DNA of 64,000 nucleotides, from contig JBIQHD010000017.1 of assembly GCA_044508835.1 (NCBI GenBank), positions 34,495 through 98,494 of the forward strand, written 5' to 3'. Origin of the DNA: JAKFDI01 sp044508835. GTDB taxonomy: Bacteria; Pseudomonadota; Gammaproteobacteria; Burkholderiales; Burkholderiaceae_C. Position numbers and translations under genes: made by a program. Positions 1-7,986 of this stretch are shown here, piece after piece (position 1 is the stretch's first letter; each line of letters begins with the position of its first letter). Under the pieces are notes generated by a model. The model did not search any database. It saw only the letters and a program-made list of their open reading frames with translations, and had not been told where the DNA came from.

Positions 1-441
1 CAGAGCATCGACGCCCTGCGCCGCGAAGGCCGCGCGCTGCGCGACGCCGCGCCCGCGCAGCGCCCGCTGCTGGCGCAGCGGCTGTACCGCCACCTCGCCC
101 TCTTCGTGGCCGAGAACTTCCAGCACATGCACTACGAGGAGACGGTCAACAACGCCCTGCTCGTCTCGCACTACAGCGACGCCGAGCTGGTACGGATCCA
201 CGAGCGCATCCTCGCCAGCATCGGCCCGCAGGAGATGCTGCTCACCTGCCGCTGGATGGTGCCCGCGCTCAACCCCGCCGAGCGCGCCGAGATGCTGCGC
301 GGCATGAAGGCCGGCATGCCGCCCGAGGCCTTCCTCGGCGTGCTCGGCCACGTCCGGCCGCACCTGGACGCCGCCGGCTGGGCCAAGCTGGCCGCCGCGG
401 TCGGCGTGCCGCCGCAGCCCGGCAACGCAGGCCGCGCCTGA
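1..441 (+). CDS. Hemerythrin-like domain protein, C-terminal part
   Basis: The frame is open from the first base, so the start lies upstream of the window; 146 residues are visible. The sequence is mostly helical and holds an H-x-H-x-x-E element (HMHYEE, about residues 38-43 of the visible part), as in the second half of hemerythrin/HHE cation-binding domains, where His and Glu bind a di-iron site. Such proteins bind oxygen or NO, or sense redox state; no specific role can be assigned here. It ends just before the convergent gamma-glutamyltransferase gene. The hemerythrin call rests on the motif and overall pattern only. Confidence 0.6.
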   Translation, partial: QSIDALRREGRALRDAAPAQRPLLAQRLYRHLALFVAENFQHMHYEETVNNALLVSHYSDAELVRIHERILASIGPQEMLLTCRWMVPALNPAERAEMLRGMKAGMPPEAFLGVLGHVRPHLDAAGWAKLAAAVGVPPQPGNAGRA

Positions 442-450
442 GGGCAGGCT

Positions 451-2244
451 CTAGTCGCCGACCGCCACGCCTTCGCGGCGCGGGTCGGCGGCGCCGAACC
501 ACAGCGCCTCGCCGTCGCGCACCACGCGCTGGAGGCCCTGCAGGCCGCTGGTCTGCGGATGCACCGCCACCTCGTGGCCGCGTGCGCGCAGCGCCTCGAC
601 CAGCGCCGGGCTCGCGAACCCCTGCTCCAGCTCGGTCGGCCCGTTGCGCGAGCCGAAGTTGGGCAGGGCCGCGGCCTGCTGCAGGTCCATGCCCCAGGCG
701 AGCGTCGCCAGCAGCGCCTTGGCGACGTAGTTGATGATGAGCGGCCCGCCCGGCGAGCCGAGGCTCATCGCCGGGCGGCCGCCGTCGCGCTCGAACACCA
801 GCATCGGCGCCATCGACGAGCGCGGGCGCTTGCCCGGCTCCACGCGGTTCGCGACCGGCCGGCCGTCCGCCGAGGGCACGAAGGAGAAGTCGGTCAGCTC
901 GTTGTTCAGCAGGAAGCCGCCCACCATGAGCTGCGCGCCGAAGGCGTTCTCGATCGAGGTGGTCATCGCCAGCACGTTGCCGTGGGCGTCGGCGATGGAC
1001 ACGTGCGAGGTCGAGGGCAGCTCGGCGCTGCGGTCGTCGGCCAGCGCGATCGAGGCCGGCACCGGCTCGCCGGCGGGCGCCCGGCCCATGCTGCGCTCGC
1101 CGATGAGCGCGGCGCGCCCGCGCAGGTAGGCCGGATCCAGCAGCGCCCGCACCGGCACCTCGGCGAAGTCCGGGTCGGCCACGTGGCGGGCGCGGTCGGC
1201 GAAGGCCAGCCGGCCGGCCTCGCTGAACAGGTGCACCGCGCGCGGCGCGGCCTCCCAGCCGTCGCCGCGGCGCACCGGCTTCAGCGCGGCGACGTCGAAA
1301 TGCGCCAGCACGCCCAGCATCTGCCCGATGGCGAGCGCGCCCGACGACGGCGGCGGCATGCCGCACAGCCGCCATGCCAGCCAGGCGAAGCACAGCGGCT
1401 CGCGTTCGAGCGCGCGGTAGCCGGCCAGGTCGGCCAGGCTCAGCCGCCCCGGGTTGGCGGCGTGGCCGCGCACCGCGTCGACGATGGCCTGCGCCAGCAC
1501 GCCCTCGTGCAGCGCCGACGCGCCCTGCGCCGCCACCCGCCGCAAGGTGGCGGCGAGCGCGGGGTTGCGCAGCCGGTCGCCGGCGCGCCGGGGCGCGCCC
1601 GAGGCGTCGAAGAAGTAGGCCGCGGCGTTCGCGTCGTGCAGCAGCCCGCGTGCGCCCGGCTGGGCCAGCAGCGTCGCCAGCCGCGGGCTGACGGCGAAGC
1701 CGCCCTCGGCCAGCTCGATCGCCGGCTCGAACAGCATCCGCCACGGCAGGCGGCCGTGGCGGCGGTGCGCCAGCTCCAGCGCCCGCAGCGCGCCCGGCAC
1801 CCCCACCGAGCGGCCGCCCACCACGGCCTGCGCGAAATCCATCGGCCGGCCCTCATGCAGGAACAGGTCGGGCGTGGCCGCGGCCGGGGCCGTCTCGCGG
1901 CCGTCGTAGGCCTGCACCCGCCGGCCGTCGTGGTGCACGAGGAACAGGCCGCCGCCGATGCCCGACGACTGCGGCTCCACCAGCGTGAGCACCATCTGCA
2001 CCGCCACCGCCGCGTCGACCGCGCTGCCGCCGGCGCGCAGCATGCGGGCGCCGGCCTCGGCGGCCAGCGGGTGGGCGGCGGCCACCATGAAGCGCCCGGC
2101 CGTCCAGCCGGGCTTGTCGGCACGGCCGCTGGCCGCCTCGGGGCGGGACGCGTCCATGGCGGGCGGCGGCGCCGCGCAGCCCGCCAGCCCGGCGGCGAGA
2201 CATAGCGCGGCCAGCATGCCGGCCGCGCGGCGACGCCCGGTCAT
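451..2244 (-). CDS. ggt: Gamma-glutamyltransferase (lipoprotein)
   Basis: A 597-residue gamma-glutamyltransferase that would cleave gamma-glutamyl bonds of glutathione and related peptides in the periplasm. The N-terminus is a lipoprotein signal ending in the lipobox LAGC (Cys23). The family pattern follows: GGSAVDAAVA near residue 72, SSGIGGG near 93, and the autoprocessing site STSH with the predicted nucleophile Thr412, which begins the small subunit after self-cleavage. A C-terminal GSPGG-type oxyanion motif is also present. The ATG overlaps the stop of the upstream mscS-like gene by 4 bp (ATGA), so the two are translationally coupled. Length fits the family. Confidence 0.93.
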   Translation of the reverse strand: MTGRRRAAGMLAALCLAAGLAGCAAPPPAMDASRPEAASGRADKPGWTAGRFMVAAAHPLAAEAGARMLRAGGSAVDAAVAVQMVLTLVEPQSSGIGGGLFLVHHDGRRVQAYDGRETAPAAATPDLFLHEGRPMDFAQAVVGGRSVGVPGALRALELAHRRHGRLPWRMLFEPAIELAEGGFAVSPRLATLLAQPGARGLLHDANAAAYFFDASGAPRRAGDRLRNPALAATLRRVAAQGASALHEGVLAQAIVDAVRGHAANPGRLSLADLAGYRALEREPLCFAWLAWRLCGMPPPSSGALAIGQMLGVLAHFDVAALKPVRRGDGWEAAPRAVHLFSEAGRLAFADRARHVADPDFAEVPVRALLDPAYLRGRAALIGERSMGRAPAGEPVPASIALADDRSAELPSTSHVSIADAHGNVLAMTTSIENAFGAQLMVGGFLLNNELTDFSFVPSADGRPVANRVEPGKRPRSSMAPMLVFERDGGRPAMSLGSPGGPLIINYVAKALLATLAWGMDLQQAAALPNFGSRNGPTELEQGFASPALVEALRARGHEVAVHPQTSGLQGLQRVVRDGEALWFGAADPRREGVAVGD

Positions 2245-3524
2245 GCGTCCGGCAAGGCCGGCGGCGCGGCGCGCTGCACGTGCAGCAGCTGCTGCGGCAG
2301 CGGAATCTCGACGCCCTCGGCCTTCAGCAGGTCGAGCACCGCGAGATGGACGTTCGAGCGCAGCTCGCCCTGCCCGTTCTCCGGGTCGCGGATCCAGAAG
2401 TTCAGGCGCAGCAGCATGCAGTCGGGCTGCAGCTCGGCGAGCTGCGCCGTCGGCGGCGGGTCGCCGAGCACGCGCGGGATGCCGAGCATGAGCGCCACCA
2501 GCATCGGCTGCAGCCGGCGCACGTCGGTGCCGTAGGCCACGCGCACGAAGGTGAAGACCAGCACGCGGGGATCGGCCAGCGACGAGTTCTCCACGCGCTG
2601 CACGATGAGCATCTCGTTGGGCACGATCGACTCGCGCCCGTCGAGCGCGCGGATCACGGTGAAGCGCGTGCGGATGTCGGTGATGCGGCCCTCGAACTCC
2701 TCGAGCTTGACCATGTCGCCGATGCGCACGCTGCGCTCGGCCAGGATGACGAAGCCGCTGATGTAGTTGGCCGCGATCTTCTGCAGGCCGAAGCCGATGC
2801 CCACGCCGAGCGCGCCGCCCAGCACGCTGAGCGTGGTGAGGTCGATGCCCAGCGAGGTCAGGCCGAGCATCGCGCCCGCCAGCAGCAGCACGGCGCGGAT
2901 CAGGTTGGCCGCGACCATGCGCATCGACAGGTCGTCGCCCGTGCCCTTGATGAGCTGCTTCTCCACGGCGCTGGCGATCCACAGCGCCAGCACCATCACC
3001 ACGCAGGCGGTGAAGCCGCCTTCGACCAGCGTGCGCAGCGACAGGTGCACCGAGCCGACCTTCCAGCGCATCTGGTCCATGCGGTCGAGCACGGCGGGCA
3101 GCACGCCGGTGATCCACAGCAGCACCGCCAGCGTGCCGATCCACACCAGCGCGCGGCCGAAGCTGCGCGTCCAGGCGGCGTCGGGAAAGCTCGCGTCGAG
3201 CACCCGCAGGATGAGCCGCACCAGCGCGAAGGTCACGAGGATCGGCACGGCCAGCCGGAAGACCGCCGGCTCGAAGTACCGCTCGAACACGAGGCCGGCG
3301 CCCAGCACCAGCGCCAGCATCACGAGCAGGAACAGCAGCCCGTCGCCCAGGCGCTGCCCGAACCAGACCGAGCGCACCGGCGCCTGCGGCCCGCGCACCG
3401 CGCGCACGATCGCCGCCGACAGCAGCGCGGCCGCCAGCAGCAGGCCGAGCTCGATCAGCGCGCTCGGCTGCAGCAGCGCCTCGAACAATTGTTGAAGGTC
3501 CTTCGGCGCGGGAGTGTTGACCAT
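2241..3524 (-). CDS. MscS-family mechanosensitive channel
   Basis: A 427-residue small-conductance mechanosensitive channel. Several hydrophobic helices fill residues 1-200, followed by a Gly/Ala-rich pore helix (LGVLGGALGVGIGFGLQK region) and the beta domain with NYISGFVIL and RVGD-like RIGDMV motifs typical of MscS. It would gate on membrane tension and release osmolytes during hypo-osmotic shock. I use the ATG at 3524; an upstream TTG at 3542 would add six residues without better support. It overlaps ggt by 4 bp. Confidence 0.9.
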   Translation of the reverse strand: MVNTPAPKDLQQLFEALLQPSALIELGLLLAAALLSAAIVRAVRGPQAPVRSVWFGQRLGDGLLFLLVMLALVLGAGLVFERYFEPAVFRLAVPILVTFALVRLILRVLDASFPDAAWTRSFGRALVWIGTLAVLLWITGVLPAVLDRMDQMRWKVGSVHLSLRTLVEGGFTACVVMVLALWIASAVEKQLIKGTGDDLSMRMVAANLIRAVLLLAGAMLGLTSLGIDLTTLSVLGGALGVGIGFGLQKIAANYISGFVILAERSVRIGDMVKLEEFEGRITDIRTRFTVIRALDGRESIVPNEMLIVQRVENSSLADPRVLVFTFVRVAYGTDVRRLQPMLVALMLGIPRVLGDPPPTAQLAELQPDCMLLRLNFWIRDPENGQGELRSNVHLAVLDLLKAEGVEIPLPQQLLHVQRAAPPALPDA

Positions 3525-3606
3525 GTGAAAGAGCGGGGGCAAGCGGCACGCCGGGTGCCGGACGGCGTACGATCATGCCAGCCTTCAGCCACTTCGACGC
3601 AGCACG

Positions 3607-4491
3607 ATGCCCTCCGACACCGACGCCCTCCTTGCCCGTGTGCTCGAAGATGCCGAGCGCGACATCAGCAGCAGCTGGCTGGCCCAGCTCCGCAGCGAAG
3701 GCGCACTCGACAGCGGCCGAGTCCGCGAGGCCGAACTGAACACCCAATGCACCACCTTGCTGCGCACCCTGCGCGAGGCGGTGGCCGCGGCCGGCGGCAA
3801 CGTCGAGCATGCGGCCTACGCGCCGGTGCGCGACTTCCTCGCCGAGCTGTCGCACTCGCGCGCGGTCCAGGGCTTCACGCCGCGCGAAACCGCGCTGTTC
3901 GTGTTCTCGCTGAAGCCGCCGCTGTTCGCGAGCCTGGCCGCCGCGGGCAGTTCGTCGCCCGAGCAGGCCTTCGCCGTCAGCGCCCGGATCACCGCCATCA
4001 TCGACCGCCTCGGGCTGCACACGATGGAGACCTTCCAGCGCAGCCGCGAAGACCTCATCGTGCGCCAGCAGGAGGAGCTGGCCGAACTCTCCACCCCCGT
4101 CATCAAGCTGTGGCAGGGCGTGCTCGCGCTGCCGCTGATCGGCACGCTCGACAGCCAGCGCACGCAGATCGTGATGGAGAACCTGCTCGAAGCCATCGTC
4201 GCCCAGGGCGCCGAGATCGCCATCATCGACATCACCGGCGTGCCCACCGTCGACACGCTCACCGCGCAGCACCTGCTCAAGACCGTGGCCGCCGCGCGGC
4301 TGATGGGCGCCGACTGCATCATCAGCGGCATCCGCCCGCAGATCGCCCAGACCATGGTGCATCTGGGCGTCGAGCTGTCGGTGGTGTCCAAGGCGACGCT
4401 GGCCGACGCCTTCTCGCTGGCGCTCGCGCGCCAGGGGCGCGGCGTGGCCAAGCTGCGCCAGGCCGACGGCGCACCGGCCGACATGCGCTGA
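3607..4491 (+). CDS. RsbR-type stressosome protein (RsbRD_N + STAS)
   Basis: 294 residues. Residues 1-150 resemble the helical RsbRD N-terminal sensor domain; residues 165-280 form a STAS domain. Phosphorylatable threonines of the RsbR type are present in VPTVDT (Thr217) and IRPQIAQT (Thr249). With RsbS such proteins build the stressosome shell that holds the kinase RsbT until stress. It is the first of six genes transcribed rightward with very short gaps or overlaps. The sensory ligand cannot be told from sequence. Family assignment is firm; the threonine assignment is by motif position. Confidence 0.9.
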   Translation: MPSDTDALLARVLEDAERDISSSWLAQLRSEGALDSGRVREAELNTQCTTLLRTLREAVAAAGGNVEHAAYAPVRDFLAELSHSRAVQGFTPRETALFVFSLKPPLFASLAAAGSSSPEQAFAVSARITAIIDRLGLHTMETFQRSREDLIVRQQEELAELSTPVIKLWQGVLALPLIGTLDSQRTQIVMENLLEAIVAQGAEIAIIDITGVPTVDTLTAQHLLKTVAAARLMGADCIISGIRPQIAQTMVHLGVELSVVSKATLADAFSLALARQGRGVAKLRQADGAPADMR

Positions 4492-4501
4492 GGCCGGCGA
4501 C

Positions 4502-4882
4502 GTGGAACGCATTCCGATCCTCAAGCTCGGGCGGGCGCTGCTCGTCACCATCCAGGTCGACATGCACGACAGCATCGCGACGGCGCTCGAGGAAGACCTG
4601 AGCGAGCGCATCGTCGCCACCGGCGCGAACGGCGTGCTCATCGACATCTCGGCCCTCGAGATCGTCGACAGCTTCATCGGCCGCATGCTCGACAACATCG
4701 CCGCCGTCTCCCGCATCCTCGACGCCGACACCGTGGTGGTGGGCATGCGCCCCGCGGTCGCCATCACGCTGGTGGAGCTCGGGCTGTCGCTCACGGGGGT
4801 GAAGACCGCGCTCAACGTCGAGCGCGGCATGGCCATGATCGGCCACGGCGGTTTCGCCGACGAAGCCGACGACCGTGAGTGA
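4502..4882 (+). CDS. rsbS: RsbS-like STAS domain protein
   Basis: A 126-residue stand-alone STAS domain, the usual length for RsbS, the scaffold and antagonist that holds RsbT in the stressosome. The conserved site IVDSF carries Ser57, matching the serine that RsbT phosphorylates to release itself. Translation starts at GTG 4502, ten bases after the RsbR-like stop, giving the typical MERIPILKLG opening. The gene overlaps the next by 8 bp, indicating coupled, near-stoichiometric expression with the RsbT homologue. Confidence 0.92.
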   Translation: MERIPILKLGRALLVTIQVDMHDSIATALEEDLSERIVATGANGVLIDISALEIVDSFIGRMLDNIAAVSRILDADTVVVGMRPAVAITLVELGLSLTGVKTALNVERGMAMIGHGGFADEADDRE

Positions 4883-5264
4883 CTCCCTCGACATCCGCTC
4901 GTCGGACGACGTGGTTCGAGTCCGGCAGCGGGTGCGGGCCGTGGCGATCGAAGCAGGCCTCGGGCTCGTCGACCAGACCAAGATCGTGACCGCGGCGAGC
5001 GAACTCGCGCGCAACACGCTCGACTACGGCGGCGGCGGCCGGGTGGTCATCGAACTCGTCGCCGCGCCGCGCCGCGGCCTGCGGCTCGAGTTCGTCGACC
5101 AGGGGCCGGGCATCAAGGATGTCGACGCCGCGCTGCGCGACGGCTTCACCACCGGTTCCGGCCTGGGGCTCGGCCTCGGCGGCGCCAAGCGCCTGTCCAG
5201 CGAGTTCCAGGTCGAGTCGACGCCGGGCCACGGGACGCGCGTACGCATCGCGCGCTGGAAGTGA
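4875..5264 (+). CDS. rsbT: RsbT-like serine/threonine switch kinase
   Basis: 129 residues of the GHKL ATPase fold used by anti-sigma-type kinases. The N-box is ASELARNTLDYGGGG (around residues 35-50), the G1 box is DQGPGI and the G2 box GSGLGLGLGGAKR. In stressosomes this kinase phosphorylates RsbR and RsbS, dissociates, and activates an output protein. It starts at GTG inside the rsbS 3' end. No sigma factor or RsbU lies next to it; the downstream hybrid kinases are the obvious candidate partners. Confidence 0.92.
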   Translation: MSDSLDIRSSDDVVRVRQRVRAVAIEAGLGLVDQTKIVTAASELARNTLDYGGGGRVVIELVAAPRRGLRLEFVDQGPGIKDVDAALRDGFTTGSGLGLGLGGAKRLSSEFQVESTPGHGTRVRIARWK

Positions 5265-6244
5265 TGCGTGCGGTGCGCATCGCCGACAGCACCGGCGTGG
5301 CGCAGGCTCGCCGCGCCGCGCAGGCGCTGGGCGAGTCGATCGGGCTCGGCACGGTGGCGGCCGGCCGCCTCGCCCTCGTGGTCACGGAACTCGGCTCCAA
5401 CGTGCTCAAGCATGGCGGCGGCGGCGAGCTGATCCTCGCGGTGGAGGGGCGCGGCATCGACATCCTGGCGCTCGACCGGGGCCCGGGCATGGCCGACGTC
5501 GCCGCCTGCATGGCCGACGGCTACTCCACCAGCGGGACGTCCGGCAACGGGCTGGGCGCCGTGCGCCGGCTGGCGCAGGGCCTTCACGTCGCCTCGTGGC
5601 CGAAGCGCGGCACGGCCGTGCTGGCGCACGTGAACGAGACGGGCCGCGCCGACGACCGGCCCGCGGCGGTCGCGGCCGTGGTCGTGCCCAAGCCGGGCGA
5701 GGAGTCGTGCGGCGATGCCTGGAGCAGCCACGAGGATACGCAGGGCCGCACGCTCTTCGTCGTCGACGGCATCGGCCACGGACCCGAGGCCGCACGCGCC
5801 GCCCACGAGGCGGTGCTCGCCTTCCAGCGCCATCGCACGGCGGGCGTGGCCGACATCATCGAAGCGGTGCACCGGGCGCTGCGGCCCACGCGCGGCGCGG
5901 CCATCGCCGTGGCGCGCCTCGACTGGGCGAGCAGCAGCATCGCCTTCGCCGGGCTCGGCAACATCGGCAGCGTCGCGGTGCCGCGCCAGGGGCCGCTCAA
6001 GCGCATGGTGTCGCACAACGGAACCGCCGGCCACACGGCCCGTCGAATCCAGTCGTTCGACTATCCTTGCAGCGAAGGACTGATCGTGATGTACAGCGAC
6101 GGCATCGGCAGCAACTGGTCGTTCGATCCTTACCCCGGGCTCGTGCTGATGCCGCCGCGCCTGGTGGCCGGCGTGCTGTACCGCGACACCGCCCGCGGAC
6201 GCGACGATGCCGCGGTGCTGGTGGCCCGCACCACACGGCCATGA
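5264..6244 (+). CDS. RsbX/SpoIIE-type phosphatase with N-terminal GHKL ATPase domain
   Basis: 326 residues in two parts. Residues 1-125 form a second RsbT-like ATPase domain (VTELGSNVLKHGGGGE, DRGPGM, GNGLGAVRR). Residues 140-326 form a PP2C/SpoIIE-type phosphatase domain with the metal-binding VVDGIGHGPEA motif and a closing GRDDAAVLV motif. RsbX-like phosphatases reset the stressosome by dephosphorylating RsbR and RsbS. The ATG overlaps the rsbT stop (TGATG). The ATPase-phosphatase pairing in one chain is known in proteobacterial stressosome loci; whether the ATPase half is catalytic is unknown. Confidence 0.85.
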   Translation: MRAVRIADSTGVAQARRAAQALGESIGLGTVAAGRLALVVTELGSNVLKHGGGGELILAVEGRGIDILALDRGPGMADVAACMADGYSTSGTSGNGLGAVRRLAQGLHVASWPKRGTAVLAHVNETGRADDRPAAVAAVVVPKPGEESCGDAWSSHEDTQGRTLFVVDGIGHGPEAARAAHEAVLAFQRHRTAGVADIIEAVHRALRPTRGAAIAVARLDWASSSIAFAGLGNIGSVAVPRQGPLKRMVSHNGTAGHTARRIQSFDYPCSEGLIVMYSDGIGSNWSFDPYPGLVLMPPRLVAGVLYRDTARGRDDAAVLVARTTRP

Positions 6245-7986
6245 GCTGGCGGATCGCCGCGCAGCCGCTGCGCAACGACGCTGACGTCGTCTCCGCACGC
6301 CTGGCCGCACGGCGCATCGCCGAGCTGCTGGGCCTCGAACGCCGCGAGCAGACCCGCATCGCCACCGCCGTCTCCGAGATCGTGCGCAACGCGATCGAGC
6401 ATGGCGGCGGCGGCGAGATCGAGTTCGGCGTCGACACCGGCCCGGGCGAGGCCGTGTTCGCGGTGCGCGTGCGCGACAGCGGCCCCGGCATGTCCGGGAA
6501 GATGGCCGGCGAGCCCCTGCCGATGTCCGGTCTCGGCCTGCAGAGCGCACGCCGGCTGGTCGACGAATTCGATCTGCAGTCCACGCCCGGCGGCGGCGTT
6601 CATGTGCGGCTCGGCCAGCGCATCGCCCGCCAGGCGGCGGCGCGGCTCGACGCCGCCGGCATCCAGGCCGCAGCCCGCCAGCTCGAGCGCCGCGTCGACC
6701 CGCTGCTCATGGTGCAGCAGCAGAACCGCGAGCTGGCCGAGAGCCTGAGCGATCTGCGCGAACGGCAGGACGAGGCGGTGCGGCTCAATGCCGAGCTCGA
6801 GGAAACCAACCGCGGCGTCGTCGCGCTCTATTCCGAGCTCGACGAACGCGCCGAGCAGCTGCGCCAGGTGAGCGACCTGAAGACGCGCTTCCTCTCCCAC
6901 ATGAGCCACGAGTTCCGCACCCCGCTGAACTCCATCCTCGCGCTGTCGCGGCTGCTGTCGGACCGTGTCGACGGGCCGCTCAACGGCGAGCAGGAACGCC
7001 AGGTCGAGTACATCCGCCGCTCGGCGCAGGACCTGCTGGAGATGGTCAACGACCTGCTCGACCTCGCCAAGGTCGAAGCCGGCAGGCTGGAAGTGAAGAC
7101 CCAGTCCTTCCGGGTGCCGGAGATGTTCAAGGCGCTGCGCGGCTCGCTCAAGCCGCTGCAGGTCAAGCCGGCGGTCGACCTGGTCTTCGAGGCCGCGGAC
7201 GACCTGCCCGAGCTCATGACCGACCAGCCGAAGGTGGCGCAGGTGCTGCGCAACTTCATCGCCAACGCGCTCAAGTTCACCGAGCGCGGCGAAGTGCGGG
7301 TGAGCGCCGCGCACGACCCGGTGCGCGGCTTCGTCGCCTTCAGCGTGCAGGACACGGGCATCGGCATCGCGCCCGAGTTCCACGCGCTCATCTTCGAGGA
7401 GTTCGCGCAGGTCGACGGCCGGCTGCAGCGTACAGCCGGCGGCACCGGCCTCGGCCTGTCGCTGTCGCGGCGGCTGGCCATGCTGCTCGGCGGCGAGGTG
7501 ACCCTGCGCAGCACGCCGGGTGCGGGCTCCACCTTCTGCCTTGCGGTCCCGGTGCGCCTCGGCCAGGCCGCCGCGCCCGCGGCAGCGCGGCCCGCACGCG
7601 AGCGCCAGCCGCTCGCGCTCGTGGTCGACGACGAGGAATCGTTCCGCTACGTCGTCCGCCACATCGCGCAGGACAGCGGCCTGAGCGTGCAGGAAGCCGG
7701 CGACGGGGAGACGGCGCTCGCGCTCGCCCGGCAGCAGCGCCCCAACGTGGTGGTGCTCGACCTCGTGATGCCGCACCTCGACGGCTTCGCCACCCTCGCC
7801 CGCCTGCGCGCGGACAGCCTGCTGTGCGAGACGCCGGTGATCGTGTGCACCTCCCAGATGCTCACGCTCGACCAGAAGCGCGCGCTCGCGAGCGCCTACG
7901 CCATCGTCCCCAAGCACGACATCTCCCGCGAAGGTCTGGCCGGCCTGCTGCACGCGGCCCTCCAGCACGACGTCCCCTGCCCATGA
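6241..7986 (+). CDS. Hybrid histidine kinase with N-terminal RsbT-like ATPase domain and receiver
   Basis: 581 residues. Order of parts: an RsbT-type GHKL domain (1-130, with SEIVRNAIEHGGGGE), a predicted coiled coil rich in Gln, Glu and Arg (about 140-215), a HisKA dimerisation domain with the phospho-acceptor motif HMSHEFRTPLNS (His223), a HATPase_c domain (DTGIGIAP and GTGLGLSLS), and a receiver domain with Asp507 in VLDLVMP. No membrane segment is seen, so it is cytoplasmic. The start ATG overlaps the upstream stop by 4 bp. The N-terminal domain suggests direct docking with STAS proteins, making it a candidate stressosome output; that link is inferred from fusion and context. Confidence 0.9.
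   Translation: MSWRIAAQPLRNDADVVSARLAARRIAELLGLERREQTRIATAVSEIVRNAIEHGGGGEIEFGVDTGPGEAVFAVRVRDSGPGMSGKMAGEPLPMSGLGLQSARRLVDEFDLQSTPGGGVHVRLGQRIARQAAARLDAAGIQAAARQLERRVDPLLMVQQQNRELAESLSDLRERQDEAVRLNAELEETNRGVVALYSELDERAEQLRQVSDLKTRFLSHMSHEFRTPLNSILALSRLLSDRVDGPLNGEQERQVEYIRRSAQDLLEMVNDLLDLAKVEAGRLEVKTQSFRVPEMFKALRGSLKPLQVKPAVDLVFEAADDLPELMTDQPKVAQVLRNFIANALKFTERGEVRVSAAHDPVRGFVAFSVQDTGIGIAPEFHALIFEEFAQVDGRLQRTAGGTGLGLSLSRRLAMLLGGEVTLRSTPGAGSTFCLAVPVRLGQAAAPAAARPARERQPLALVVDDEESFRYVVRHIAQDSGLSVQEAGDGETALALARQQRPNVVVLDLVMPHLDGFATLARLRADSLLCETPVIVCTSQMLTLDQKRALASAYAIVPKHDISREGLAGLLHAALQHDVPCP

Noticed and set aside
2245..4836. A long open frame on the minus strand running from the stressosome genes through to ggt
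   Set aside because: Only the last 597 codons match a protein family. The rest is low-complexity sequence antisense to better-supported genes, a common artefact of very high GC DNA.
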